Positions 36,426 through 49,032 of a stretch of 64,000 nt of DNA are shown here, piece by piece. The translations under genes were made by a program, and so were the position numbers. Within the stretch, counting starts at the first letter, position 1, and each line of letters opens with the position of its first letter. The notes below the pieces were generated by a model. It saw nothing but the letters and a program-made list of their open reading frames with translations, had not been told where the DNA came from and did not search any database. Location of the stretch: NCBI GenBank assembly GCA_028826165.1, contig JAPDFW010000011.1:499001-563000 (forward strand). The letters run 5' to 3'. Source of the DNA: Anaeramoeba ignava. Its lineage: Eukaryota > Metamonada > Anaeramoebidae.

Positions 36426-37205
36426 ATGGAAATTTTAACTACTTTATTAATTTCTTTCATTTTTTTCTTCTCTTTTCATTTTGGAGAATTTATTATTACA
36501 GCTATTTATAATAGAAAATTATTAAATTGGAAATGTAGAAAAAAAACAAAAAAAAATTTTTAATTTTTAATTTTTTAATTTTTAATAATTAAAATTAAAA
36601 AGCAACTTTAATTACAGGAGATTATTCAATTGGGGTTTTATTTACTTATATTGAATACTTTATTTCTTTTTATTTTTTTCCTCAATTCAAAATGAAAAAT
36701 TCAATTCAATTATTTGGATTATTATTAATAATTATCGGTGATTTCATTCGTAAATCTGCAATGATCACTGCAAAAAATTCTTTTACTCATGAAATTGAAA
36801 CTTATTATAGAGAAGATCATATTTTAATTACATTTGGAATTTATAAGTAAAAAAAAAAAAAAGTTCCAAGAAAAAAAAAATTATTTATTTCTGAAAATTT
36901 TTTTTTTTGATTAGTTCAATTATTTAATTAATAAAATCTTTTTTTTTCTTTTTGCTTTTTCTTTAATTATTTAATTCTTAAATAGATATATTCGCCATCC
37001 TGGATATTTAGGTTTTTTTATTTGGTCTATTGGAATTGAATTATTTTTTTGTAATTTTATTATGTTGAATTTAGCTTTAATAATTTTATGGATATTTTTT
37101 AAAAAAAGAATTAAAGAAGAAGAAGAAATTCTAATTTATTTTTTTGGTGATGATTATAGAGAATATCGTTCTCAAACTCCAACTTGGATTCCTGGAATCA
37201 AATGA
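36426..37205 (+). CDS. ICMT: isoprenylcysteine carboxyl methyltransferase (3 exons)
   Basis: Exons 36426-36534, 36603-36846 and 36986-37205 join in phase to 190 residues, ending TGA. The enzyme methylates the C-terminal prenylcysteine of CaaX proteins such as Ras and Rho, using SAM, in the ER membrane. Hydrophobic helices include LISFIFFFSFHFGEFIITAI and IQLFGLLLIIIGDFIRKSAM. The SAM-binding signature spans intron 2: GIYKYIRHPGYLGFFIWSIG. The conserved end EEEEILIYFFGDDYREYRSQ TP follows. Family members are 200-290 residues, so this is a short, N-terminally compact form. Its substrates would include Ras-like proteins, matching the nearby RasGEF only in theme. Confidence 0.93.
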
Positions 37206-37506
37206 TTAATTACTAAATTACTAAATATATTTTTTTATTTTATTTTTTTTTAATAAATTAAAAATAATTGAAATAAAGGTTTTTGAAAAGAAAAAAAAAA
37301 TCTGATTCATTATAAAATTTAATTATTTTTTAATTTATTGATCAAATGAAAAAAAATCTTTTCGTTTTGCCATTTTTTAAAAAGTTTAAAAGAGATTTTT
37401 TTTTTTTTTGATGAAACATTTTTTTTTTTTCTTTTTTTTTGGAAAATTTAATTTTAAAATTTTAATTTTCTTTTCTTTTGTTTTGTTTTGTTTTGTTTTG
37501 ATTAAA
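37206..37506. other. intergenic, no gene seen
   Basis: AT-rich spacer between ICMT and the FG-GAP gene. The only notable points are a GCCATTTTTTAAAAAG element near 37369 and a run of TTTTG repeats just before the chosen ATG at 37507. Confidence 0.6.
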
Positions 37507-40201
37507 ATGAAAAAATTCAAAATTATATTAATTTTCTTTTTAATTTCCTTAATTAGCGCACAAAAAACAACATTTCATTCACAAAACGAGATTTCATTAT
37601 GGAATTTAACAAGAACAATAACCCCCCCAATAACAACAACAACTCAATTTGGTTCAAAAGTCAAAATTTTTCAAGATATTGCAGTTATTAGTGATCAAAC
37701 AGAGGTTTACATTTACAGAAATAATGGAACAAATTTCAATTTTGAGCAAAATGTATCTCAACCAATCTCGAAGTTTGGTTATAGTTTTTCAGTTTCAAAA
37801 AATGTTCTTGTGATTGGTACTTATGATTTAAATCAAGTTTTCATTTATTCATTCAATGGAAGTTATTGGAATCTCAATCAAATTTTGAATCAAACTTCTG
37901 GCTTTTTTGGATCAAGTGTTTCAATTTCAGAAGATTTTATTGCTGTTGGAGCTCCTAATTCAAGTCAAGTGTTCATTTATTCATTCAATGGAAGTTATTG
38001 GAATCTCAATCAAATTTTGAATCAATCTTCTGTGAATTTTCGTTATAGTGTTTCAATCTCAGGAAATGTTCTTACTGTTGGAGCTCCTGATTCGAATCAA
38101 GTGTTCATTTACTCATTCAATGGAAGTTATTGGAATCTCAATCAAATAGTGAATAAAGAAATAATTCAAGGTGCCAATTTTGGTTATAGTGTTTCATCTT
38201 CAGAAGATTTTATTGCTATTGGAGCTTTTGGTACAAATCAAGTTTTCATTTATTCATTCAATGGAAGTTATTGGAATCTCAACCAAACATTGAATCAATC
38301 TTCTGGTAATTTTGGTTATAGTGTTTCAATCTCAGGAAATTCTCTTGTGATTGGAACTGATAACTCAAATCAATCCTTCATTTATTCATTCAATGGAAGT
38401 TATTGGAATCTCAACCAAACATTGAATCAATCTTCTGGTAATTTTGGATCATAGTGTTTCAATTTCAGGAAATTATATCACGATTGGAGCTCCTGATTCA
38501 AATCAAGTGTTCGTTTATCAACTTCCTCTTCCTCAAGTTAGTCTAATAAACTGCAGTTCTTTATTCTCCTCATTCGAATGCTATTGGAATCAGGCTTATT
38601 TCTTGGATGTTCTTGAATACCAAATTAACTATGGATTTGGCTGGAAAGAGATTCAATCACCTGTTGTTGAACAAGGAAATGTTTTGTATCAGCAATTTAA
38701 CACTTCTCTTTACTCCAATATTACAGGAAATACTAATTACTCAATTCAAATCAGAGTTTGTATTGAATCATCTTCATTTGATTGTGGAGAATCTTCTTCT
38801 GCTATTGCTTTAAAAACGAAAATTGGCTCAGTTGCAAATTTCAAATTAACTCCGTTGAGTGAATCCATTAACATTTCTTGGGCTTTCCCCAATGTACAAG
38901 TTGTCAATGGAATTCCTGAATTGGATCACTATGTTATTTCTTATCAGAATCAATCCTCAACAACTCTAACAACATTTTCCGTTAGTAATTCCTCCACTTT
39001 CTTCATTTTGAACACATTGGAATGCGAAGTTGATTATAATATTTCCATTTGGGCTTGTGGAAATTCATTGTGCGAAGTAGATGAGAAAGGAGAAGCTATT
39101 AGTTCATCAATTTCAGGAATATTAGCAAAAGTTTCAAACTTTGTTTGTTCTATTACTGAAGTTCTTGATCTTATTTGTTCTTGGGATGCTCCAGTTAATT
39201 GTTCAGGAATCATATCTTCTTATAATTTCACTTATCGAGCAATTTCTCGAAATGATTCATTTAGTTCTCGAATTAATTCAACCAATAAAACAGTTAAAGC
39301 TCATTTCCAAAATGAAACCTATCAAATCATGGTTTCTCCTTGTGATTCCAATAATATTTGTGGAGAAATTTCAACAGCGACACTCCAAACAGGAAATCTT
39401 TCTGCTCCAGCAATTTACCAATCAATCTCAAAAATTGAGGAAATTGAAATCAATTTCCAGAACTTAACACAAGCTGAAAATTATATTCTTTCTCTTGATA
39501 ATCAATCACACTGGGAAAATTTCTCATCAATTAAGACAAATGGGAACGGAACAATTGTTGGTACTAAAACCGCTTTATCAGGAAATGTTGAATATCAAGT
39601 TTCTTTGAGAGGATGTCTTGATCAAAATTGTGAACCAAATTACTTAGGATTTGCTAGTTCAACATTTTCAATCAAACCTAAATTGGGAAATATCACTTCA
39701 TTGATTTGTGTTGGTTTAATTTCTGGATTTAATTGTAGTTGGGATTCTTTGAAATTATCAGAAGGATTAAAAGGATATTCATTTAGTTACAATTCTTCAT
39801 CAGTTTGTCTATCAAATTCAACAACAAATTTTTCAGTTTCTGGATTAAAAGAAGAAGAATATTACGAAATTTCAGTTTCAGCTTCAGCAGAAGAAAATTG
39901 TTCTCAAAGTGAATATTCAGGAATAAATTCATCCATTTTTGTTAAAACATTATCTCCTTCTCCTTCTCCTTCTCCTTCTCCTACTCCTATTCATACAGAA
40001 GATGCAAAATCTTCTAAAACAACAAAAATTGTTATTGCAACTGTTGTTCCTATTGTTTTGATTATAATAATAATAGTGATTGTCTTTATTGTTAAGAAAA
40101 GAAAAAATTCTTTTAAAGGAATTAAAATTGATGATCAAGATTTGGAATTTGAGAAAGATTTAGAAGATTCTCATCAAACAAAATTGAATCCAATTAAATA
40201 A
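37507..40201 (+). CDS. FG-GAP-repeat surface protein with C-terminal membrane anchor, one frame break
   Basis: A signal peptide (MKKFKIILIFFLISLISAQ) supports the start at 37507 rather than the upstream ATG at 37408. There follow FG-GAP/beta-propeller-like repeats of about 45 residues: FGYSVSISGN, LTVGAPDSNQVFIYSFNG and SYWNLNQ. SFNGSYWNLNQ occurs five times almost unchanged. The frame breaks at about 38448-38456, where GGATCATAGTG replaces GGTTATAGTG of the other repeats (one extra base); the next repeat continues as SVSISGNYITIGAPDSNQ. The second half carries several FN3-like segments with paired Cys and many NxS/T sites. A Ser-Pro stalk, one transmembrane helix (VVPIVLIIIIIVIVFIV) and a short basic/acidic cytoplasmic tail end the protein. 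Likely an adhesion or recognition protein. Confidence 0.8.
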
Positions 40202-41275
40202 ATCAAAAAAAAAAAAAATGGAATTCAATTCAAACAAATTTAAAACAAGCAATAAAAAAAAAAACAAATCCTAAAATGATTTTTTCTTTTGATAGATTTT
40301 ATTCAAACAAAAATTTAATTTTGATTTTAAATTTAATTTTAATTTTGAATTCAATTTTAAATTTAATTTTAATTTTAAATTTTTGATTTTAATTTTGATT
40401 TTAATTTTTTAATTTTAATTTTAATTTTAATTTTAATTTTAATTTTAATTTTAATTTTAATTTTAATTTTAATTTTGATTTTGATTTTGATTTTGATTTT
40501 AATTTTGATTTTAATTTTAATTTTATAAATGAATTTTAATTTTAATTTTGATTTTGATTTTGATTTTAATTTTGATTTTAATTTTAATTTTGATTTTGAT
40601 TTTGATTTTAATTTTAATTTTGATTTTAATTTTAATTTTAATTTTAATTTTGATTTTAATTTTGATTTTAATTTTAATTTTAATTTTAATTTTAATTTTA
40701 ATTTTAATTTTAATTTTGATTTTGATTTTAATTTTAAATTCAATTTTAAATTTAATTTTAATTTTAATTTTGATTTTAATTTTAATTTTAATTTTAATTT
40801 TGATTTTAATTTTAATTTTGAATTTGATTTTGATTTTAATTTTAATTTTAATTTTGATTTTGATTTTGATTTTGATTTTAAATTTAATTTTAATTTTGAT
40901 TTTAATTTTAATTTTAATTTTGATTTTGATTTTAATTTTAATTTTAATTTTAATTTTAATTTTAATTTTAATTTTGATTTTAATTTTGATTTTAATTTTG
41001 ATTTTGATTTTAATTTTGATTTTGATTTTAATTTTGATTTTAATTTTAATTTTAATTTTAATTTTAATTTTGATTTTAATTTTAATTTTATAAATGAATT
41101 TTAATTTTAATTTTAATTTTAATTTTAAATTTAATTTTAATTTTAATTTTAATTTTAATTTTAATTTTGAATTTAATTTTAATTTTAATTTTAATTTTAA
41201 TTTTAATTTTGATTTTGATTTTGATTTTGATTTGATTTTGATTTTGAATTCAATTTTGATTTTAATTCGGATATC
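40202..41275. repeat. intergenic TTTTAA/TTTTGA satellite between convergent genes
   Basis: About 950 bp (40310-41265) of TTTTAATTTTGA hexamer mixtures separating the 3' ends of the two surface-protein genes. It contains no G-C rich point and no gene. Long open frames on both strands here are simply products of the hexamer period and show no domain. Confidence 0.85.
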
Positions 41276-44200
41276 TCAAAAATTGTCATTTGTTAGAGAA
41301 TCAATTAATTTTGTAATTTCATCATCTTCTTTTTGATTTGATTTGGAATTGATCCACTTAGAAATTTCATCATCATGTTTTTCATTTGGTTGAGAATTAA
41401 TCAATTTAGAATTTTCATCAGGTTCATCAATTCTTTCTGCAGTATTATCCATAATAACTTCATCAATATTTTGGATTTCTTCATCACTTTCAACCGAAAA
41501 AATAGAAATAGTTGGAGTCATTTTGAGCTCCTTTCTTCTTTTGATCCAAAAGAAAACAATGGCGACAATCAAAGCAACTCCACAAGAAGTCAACCCGATA
41601 ATTAATCCTTCATAAGATTTGATAGAAGTTGTTTTTTTGGTTGTTGTAGAATTGACTGGAAGCGACCACAATCCAAATCCAAAAATATTATGAGCGCAAA
41701 TAATGATTTTGTAGCAAGTTTTTGGGTCCAAATTACTGATAGTCGCAATATTTTGATTTACAGATAAAGTTTGGGATGAATTTGAGTCGCATTGAGTATA
41801 ATTGATTTGATAGTAATCAATTTTCTTTCCGTTATCTCTTGGTGATTTCCCATTGTATTTTTAAATAATAGTAGCTTGTTTCAATAATTGATACATTTGT
41901 GACAATTGAAGGAAAAGAAGCATTTGTGATACAATATGTCGGAATGGACCAATTCCCTTGCGCAAATGGCGTATATGCGCTGAGCTGTATTGAGTAGTTT
42001 GTGTAAGGGAGAAGATCATAAATTGTGTAAATGGAAGATTGATTTCCTGATGAATTAAATATTGAGTTATTTTCTTGAATTGAATATCCGATAACTTCCG
42101 AGTCATCTAGCAAGTCCCACGAAATTGTGAGACTGTTTCTTGTTGATCCCGAACAGAGAACGCCTTCAACAACATCTGGTTGCAAAGAATGCGTTGAAAA
42201 ATTTGCCTGAATAGGCTCAGAACACCCAATAGAATTGCATGCTTGAACTTGGATTATGTATTCTGTTGAAACATTAAGTTGATCAATATGAAGAGCACAT
42301 GAATATAAACAGAATGTCCTGTTTTCGCCTTGGGAGTTTGAGATGTGAACCGTGTAGTTTGTGATGTTAGCTCCTCCGTTACAAGGCTCAATCCAGGAAA
42401 TATTCATCTCAGTTCTTTTTTTTAAAGTCTGTGTGAGATTTTCAATTTGGAAAGGTACTTGCGGTTGAGAAGTCGCACAAATAAGAGGGATACTCCAGTT
42501 TTCACTCTCGCCAATCTCGTTGATAGCTTTAAGAGAAATGGTGTAGTTCCACGAGAGCAGATTTGAGAGGTTGAACTGAGGATTTGAATATTCATCAATG
42601 TTTGTAGAAACCAAGTGTGAATCACTTGAATCACTTGAGTTGGAATAATTCAAAAGGAAATTTGTAATCAACTTCCCGCCGTCATTGGGAACATCCCATG
42701 AAACAAGTATGGAGACGGAGGTTCGATTGGCAGGGTTGCAGGAAACATTTGTAACTTGCGCAGGAACAGTGGGCGATTTAGTATTGAAAACATAACGACT
42801 CGAAATTGTGCCGTTTCCAATTTGATTTACGGCAAATACCTCCACAAGATAGATACCAGATAAAAGATGAGAGGCGTTAAAGTTGATAGTGGTTGTTTCG
42901 TTGGTGAAATCTGTGATATTAAAGACGATAATATCCGACTGATTATCGATTGGGGTTGCGAAGAGAAGGAAACAAGAAATGGGTCTTCCATTGCACTCGG
43001 GAACAGGCCATTGCAGGAATATAGACGTCGGGGTTGCGTTCAAACGTTCTACATTCACAACTTTACTGGGCACTTGCGGTTGTTGGGTACTCATGTTGGC
43101 AGATCCAAATGGACCTTGTCCAACGCTATTGATTGCTGCTATTTGGATAGTGTAATTATCAGAATAAATATTTTCGAGAAGATACTCAAGAGAAATATTC
43201 TGAACCACAACCTCCCCAGAAGACCCTGAATTTGTGAACGGGCGGAATTGTATTTTGTAGCTCTCAATTTCGCGCCCGTTATTATTCGGTTGACTCCAAT
43301 TAAAATCTATTGAAGATGCTGTACTATTTAACAACGCCAGATTATACGGTGCATCAGGTACCTCCGGCGAAGATGTGTTCAGAGTACTAATGTCAGAATT
43401 AGGACCCTCACCGATTGCATTCTGAGCAAGCACTTGGACTTGGTAATTTCCTGATAAAAGTCCTGTCAAAGTATAATTCACTGTTTTTGGATTAAAAGAA
43501 CTATTTGTTGAAATAAACTGGGTCTGCCAATTAGATCCGCTCTCAGGCTTCCACGCCAGAATATACCCCGTTATTTCAGACCCCTCGTCATACGGTCTCC
43601 CCCATTCTACTGCTATTGTTGTTGGAGAGGATCCTGTTTGCCAAGGAGGCGGGGATATTTTATCAGGAATCGTTGGTTCCAATGTCTGAAATGCAAAAAC
43701 ACTCGAATACTCAGACCATCCCGCCTTGTTATAGCTCTGTATTTTTACATCATACGTTGTGCTGGTGTTTAATCCATCCAGCGTGATGTTGGTTGCTGTG
43801 CTATTTGTTTCTATAATGTTGGTGAAATTTTCCTGCGAATCCATTTTAAATGCAATTCTATAGCTCGTGATATTTGCGCCTCCATTACTAGCTGGCTTAA
43901 TCCATTGAATGGTGATTTTTGTTGGTTTTGTATCTATGGCGTAGATATTTTGGATCACGTCTGGCGGGACGGGGTCCTTTGTTGATCCGGTGATGGGATC
44001 ACTAAAATTGCCTTGACCATCACTATTTTGAGCTGCTACTTTAATATAATAAGATCCTGACAGCAAGTTTTGGATTATGTAAACCAATTCGGTGTCGCTT
44101 GTGTTGTCGTAATTCCAAATCTCTGTCTCTGTGCTTGCGTATCCTACTACGTAGTTTGTTATTGGTAATCCTCCGTTATTTGGTTCTTCCCATTCTATTA

Positions 44201-44372
44201 TAATTGTTGTTGATGTGGAATCAATTTCAGTTACATTTGTTACTTTTGATGGAACTTCACTTATTTTTCCGTTATTTTCAATCTCATTTGTTCTCGTTGT
44301 TGTTAATGTTAATATTACTATTATTATTGTTATTATTTTTATTTTTATTTTTTTGAATTGATTATTTTCCAT
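41276..44372 (-). CDS. fibronectin type III repeat membrane protein, one frame break
   Basis: N-terminal signal/anchor (KIKIITIIIVILTLTTTRTN) followed by nine FN3 domains of about 90 residues, each with a Trp in the B strand (for example TTIIIEWEEPNNGGLPITNY; TKITIQWIKPASNGGANITS). Each also has a late LLSGxY/Y-V-Q-V-A-A-N core. The ninth, YYYLKIQWE, is interrupted at about 41855 by one extra A. Deleting it reads WESPRDNGKKIDYYQINYTQ and continues to CYKIIICAHNIFGFG. A transmembrane helix follows (GLIIGLTSCGVALIVAIVFF), then WIKRRKE and an acidic cytoplasmic tail of about 100 residues with three EISKWINSKSNQ-like repeats. It is convergent with the FG-GAP gene. Base composition is notably less AT-rich than its neighbours. 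Probable cell-surface adhesion or receptor-like protein. Confidence 0.85.
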
Positions 44373-44649
44373 TTGTTTGTTTTAAATTGAAAGGAAACAA
44401 GAAAAAATGAAAAAATGAAAAAATGAAAAAATTAAAAAATTAAAAAAATTTCAAAAGAACAAAAAATAAAACAACTTTATTCGAAATGATTCCTTAATTA
44501 TTTTTTTTAATAAATTATTCACTTATTCAAAATTTCTTTAATTTTATTTAAATTAAATTTTGTTCCACTTTTTTTAAACTCAATTTTAAAATTAATTTTA
44601 ATTTGAATTTTAATTTTATTTAATTTTAATTTTAAAATGAATTTTAATT

Positions 44650-47600
44650 TTAATTTTTGTTTGATGTCAAAAAACTTGATTCTTTAGGTATATCTTTCAT
44701 AACTTCTCTTCTTCTTCTTGCAGAAACTTGATTAGATTTTTTTGGAGTATCTTTATCTAAATCTCTTCTTTTAGTAGAAAATTTTTTACGAGATTCTCTT
44801 TCAACAATCCTTTCTTTTTTTGGTGCTATTTCCGTTTTATTTTTTCTAGCAATAACAGAAAGAATCAATTGACGATCTTCATCATCATCAGAAGAATCAA
44901 CTTCCAGAGTATTTATTTCAGTGAAATTTTTGCTATCAATTATTTTTGAAATTTTTTCTTTACTCAAAAAATTTTCTAAATTTAAATCTTCACTTTTATC
45001 TAAACTAATCTCGTCTTCATCTAAACTAATTTCATTATTGTTGTTGTTTTTGTTATCTTTTTCTTTATTTTTATCTTTATCTTTATCTTTATCTTTATCT
45101 TTATCTTTATCTTTATCTTTATCTTTATCTTTATCTTTTTCTTTTTCTTTTTTTCTTTTTCTTTTTCTTTTTCTTTTTTTCTTTTTCTTTTTCTTTTTCT
45201 TTTTCTTTTAACAAAGATTGTCTTTTTTTAACAAAAATATTTGCGAATTTAGTTTTTTTCTTTTTGTTTTCAAACGCAATTACCAAACTTTCTGTGAGAT
45301 CTGAAAAAGATAGCATACAAGTATTTTGGAGAGTTGCATGTAAAAATAGTGCGCAATCCAAAAAGGATTTCTTTAAAAAATTCATTTTCCAGATGAATAA
45401 AGTTTTCTTTCTTAATTTAATATATCCTTTTGATAATTCTTTGAAATCTTTTGTATAAAAAGTAACATTGAACCTATAGATTTTATCAATAATTACGTTT
45501 GTAGACGGAGTCAAGTTTATTGGATTAAGTGATATTTCTTTGGAATCTTCCAGAAATTGTTCTATTTTTTCTTCCGAATCAAATGTAATATAAAAATCCA
45601 TTCCATTTTCAAGTTTTATGTTGAGAGACGGATTTTTTGGTTTTGATTTTTGTTTTGATTTTCTTTTTGATTTTCGTTTTGATTCTTGTTTTTTTTGTTT
45701 CAATATTTCGATGTTTGATTCATACAAAAACATAAAATAAGAAGAAATAAAAGCAATTCTTGCAGGAAACAAAATTAGATTTACTGAATCATATTTTTGA
45801 TTTCCAAATTTCAATCCGACACGATAAGTTTTGGAGGGAAATCCAACTGAACATCCCAAAAAATTGAAATGATATTCTTTAAAAAAACGTATGAAATTTT
45901 CTTTTGTTTGCAAGTCTTGGAAGTTGACTTTCAGATAAATTCCTTTTGTGATGTAAAAAAGGATTGGATTCTCGCGCTTTTTTTTGATACTTGTTAAAAT
46001 GGAATAATTTCTTGTGATTGTATTTTCTGCAAATTCAAGCGTAAAGTTGAAATCTCTCAACGTGATTGTTCCGCTAAAATTCCCTTTTTTCGTCAAGAAA
46101 GAACAAGTAAACACTTTTGGTTCGCTTTTCAGAACAGCATCTCTTTTTTTGATATTGAAATCCTCTTGAAATCTTTCTTTGATTTCTTGACTTGGAAATA
46201 AGCACTCAAAAAAATAAAACTCGTCGACTTGAAACCGAAATAGCGATTCTTCATCTTCAAAAACTTCAATTCGCGAAATTGGAGAATAAACTCTCTCAAT
46301 CTTTTGTTTGTCAACCAGAACCTCAAAGTGGTCTTCATATAAGGAAATTTTGATAAAGCCTGATAACGTTGAAAAAGAATCCAAAACCTGAAATATATAT
46401 GATGTTTTGTTTTTGAAAAGATGGATCTTCTCATCTTCTGGAACTGCATTGTGCTTGAGATAAATAAACAAGCTTTTCAAAGGCTCCTTTTGGAAATTGA
46501 AGCTGTTACTGAATTTGTGCTTTTCTTTTGTATTGTAAATAACAGAGCTTGATTGAATGATATGATCGTAATTTGACATTTGAATTTTCTTATTTGGTTC
46601 AATTTCATCCTCATCGATTTCATCTTCATTTTCGGGAATTTCTTCTTTTGTTGCATTTTCGGGCTCGCGGACTAAACAGAAACAGTTATCAGGATTATCT
46701 TTCGATGAGTCAAACAGCGCATCCGATCCTCCTGTTTTCGTGTAAATTGATTCTGGAGTTGAAGATGCTTTTTTGATTAAAAACTTTTTTTTGTTTTGAT
46801 AAAAGATGATTGCAATAATATCACGTCTAAACACGCTGTTTGCTTCACAAAGAATCTTTTTCCCCGATTTGAATTGGATCATGAATTGCTTGTGATAAAC
46901 AGGATGCAAAAATATCCGCTGCTCCATAGAAAATACCTCTGAAATTATAATATTTTTTGATTCCGCATAATTTTCGGCATCTTTTTGATTTCCCCAAATA
47001 TGTTTTTTGAATTTTTTGCGTAAGAAAAAAGAGGATTTTAATTTGATTGATTTTGGTGTGAATATGAGTCGCGCCTTTTTGGATTCATACTCCAATTTCA
47101 CTCTAATTTCGAAAGAAAGATATTTTTTCTTTGTCTTGGAAATTTCGGATTTTAGGGACTTGTAGTTTTTGTCTTTCACCCGAAAAATATAATCTTCCTT
47201 TTCCAGATCTCCGATTCCAAGTTGCGGTTCTCTTAGAATCAAATTGCTGCTTTCTTTGGGTAAATGCTTTGTTTTTAACTCCTTTTCTGGAAGCAATAAA
47301 TTCTGGTCCATTTTAAAAAGAAGGTATTCTCTTCTTTGTAAAAGTTTTCCTTGAAGCGTGGGTGTATCGAATTCTGTGATGATTTTTCTTTGAGCACTGA
47401 ATTCAATTTCCATTTTTTGTCTTGGGAAAAGATCTTGTTGTATCGTATCATTCAATCTAAATAATAGTCGGTCTTGGTTTGAAGTGTCAGTAGGAAGTGG
47501 TAGATTTAAAAAATACAAGGATTTCATCGGGAACTTTTTTGCTTTCGGAATTTCTTTTAAATCAAAAATATAGCTATCAAGTACTTCGCTCTTTATAAAT

Positions 47601-48509
47601 GAGTACATTTTCCGGAAAACTTTCCAAAATCCAAAAATTATCAGTTTTTTATCTTCTTGATTCGAAAAGAACCTGATTTTCTTTTGCGACAATTCATTCT
47701 TTTCCCTTCTCAAAGTAGCTATAATACAATTTTTGCGTTCATCCAAAATCATCCTAATCAAATCCTTATTCCAAGAATACGCCAACGGTTTTTTTTTTAA
47801 GAAATTGAGCAAAAAGTGTTCTTTTGTAAACCGGATATTAATTCGAGATGTATTGCTAATATCCTTTGCATCAATGAAAAAATCAGCATATCCATTTTTC
47901 CAACACCTTAAAGCCAAAGCATTAATCTCTTCTTTTTTTCCTAAAATTTTCCCACTTATCACTTGTCTTTCAATTGTGGAATTTGAATAATTTTGAAATA
48001 ATAATATAGTTTTCCAGATCACCATTTTTTGTTGATTATTTTCGCAAATAATGTTGTGTTTTGTTTCATTTATAATAATTTGAATTTTGTTGCTTTCAGA
48101 AACATGAAATTTGATTTTAAATTCATTTGATTCAAAGAGTTCTTCAATATAATACAAAAATGAAAAGCTTGTAAGTTTAATTCCATTGGATGTTGCATTC
48201 AAAATGATTGGAATTGTATCTTTATTTTTCAATATCATTTTAGTTTTAAAATTTGCGAATCCTTCCACAAAATTGTATTTGATAATTTTTATCATTTCAT
48301 GTGTGAGTTTTTCATTAAAAGGTGTATAAAATTTTTTTTGTCTTCTTTCACTGAAAAATTTGATTGATTTATTTACGATTTTGGGGTCATTTGTCCATTC
48401 TTTTGATTTTGATTCATTTTTGCTTAACCAAATATTGAGGATTAAATTATCATTATTATCATTATTATCATTATTATCATTATTATTATTATCATTATTA
48501 TCATTATTA

Positions 48510-48573
<64 letters not shown>

Positions 48574-49032
48574 CATTATTATTATTATTGTTATTATTAT
48601 TGTTATTATCATTATTATTATTGTTTTCATTATTGTTGTTATTATTATTATTATTGTTATTGCTTTTAAAAAAGTTGTTGTTTGGTAATTTTGCTTCATT
48701 AATTATAAAATCAAAATTCTTCAAATCTTTTAAAGTTCTCCTAATTTTGTAAAAATAAAAAATATTTTAAATTTAATTTAGTTTCATTGTTTTGTTTTAA
48801 ATGATTTTAATTTAGTTTAATTTAGTTTAAATATTAAAAAATTTTTTTTCCACCAAATCATAAAAAAAAAATCAAATTTTTAATAGAATTTAAATTATAT
48901 TGTTTACATTGAATTTTGGGCTTTTAAAATTGAATCTTTAAAATCATTCTTTTTTGGAGAATTAATTAGATCTAAATTTCTTTTCTGTTGTAATTGATTT
49001 TTAAATGAAGGAAATAATGAATTTGTTAACAT
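44650..49032 (-). CDS. unrecognised protein with apparent tandem PH-like modules and Lys/Glu tail
   Basis: Exon 1 is 48908-49032 (MLTNSLFPSFKNQLQQKRNL to AQNSM). Exon 2 runs from 48740 (acceptor TTAG), with phase matching. An Asn run follows near residues 65-140. No family is recognised in the next 1,000 residues, but at least four segments share one pattern: a basic-aromatic start, G-x-I-x-L, a hydrophobic strand, YS or RxYS, then an F-rich strand and an ExxxRFxxxF helix (for example NFSGTITLRDFNFTLEF; KENFIRFFKEYHFNF). These look like PH-domain folds. A Lys/Glu/Asp tract (45060-45200) contains two T7 runs that shift the frame, after which an acidic Ser-rich and basic tail ends at 44650. The frame change makes the extent of the tail uncertain. 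Confidence 0.6.

Noticed and set aside
40529..41104. Open frames of NFNFDF and ILILIL type in the spacer between the surface-protein genes
   Set aside because: All frames are open only because the TTTTAA/TTTTGA hexamer lacks stops; no start context or conserved residue.
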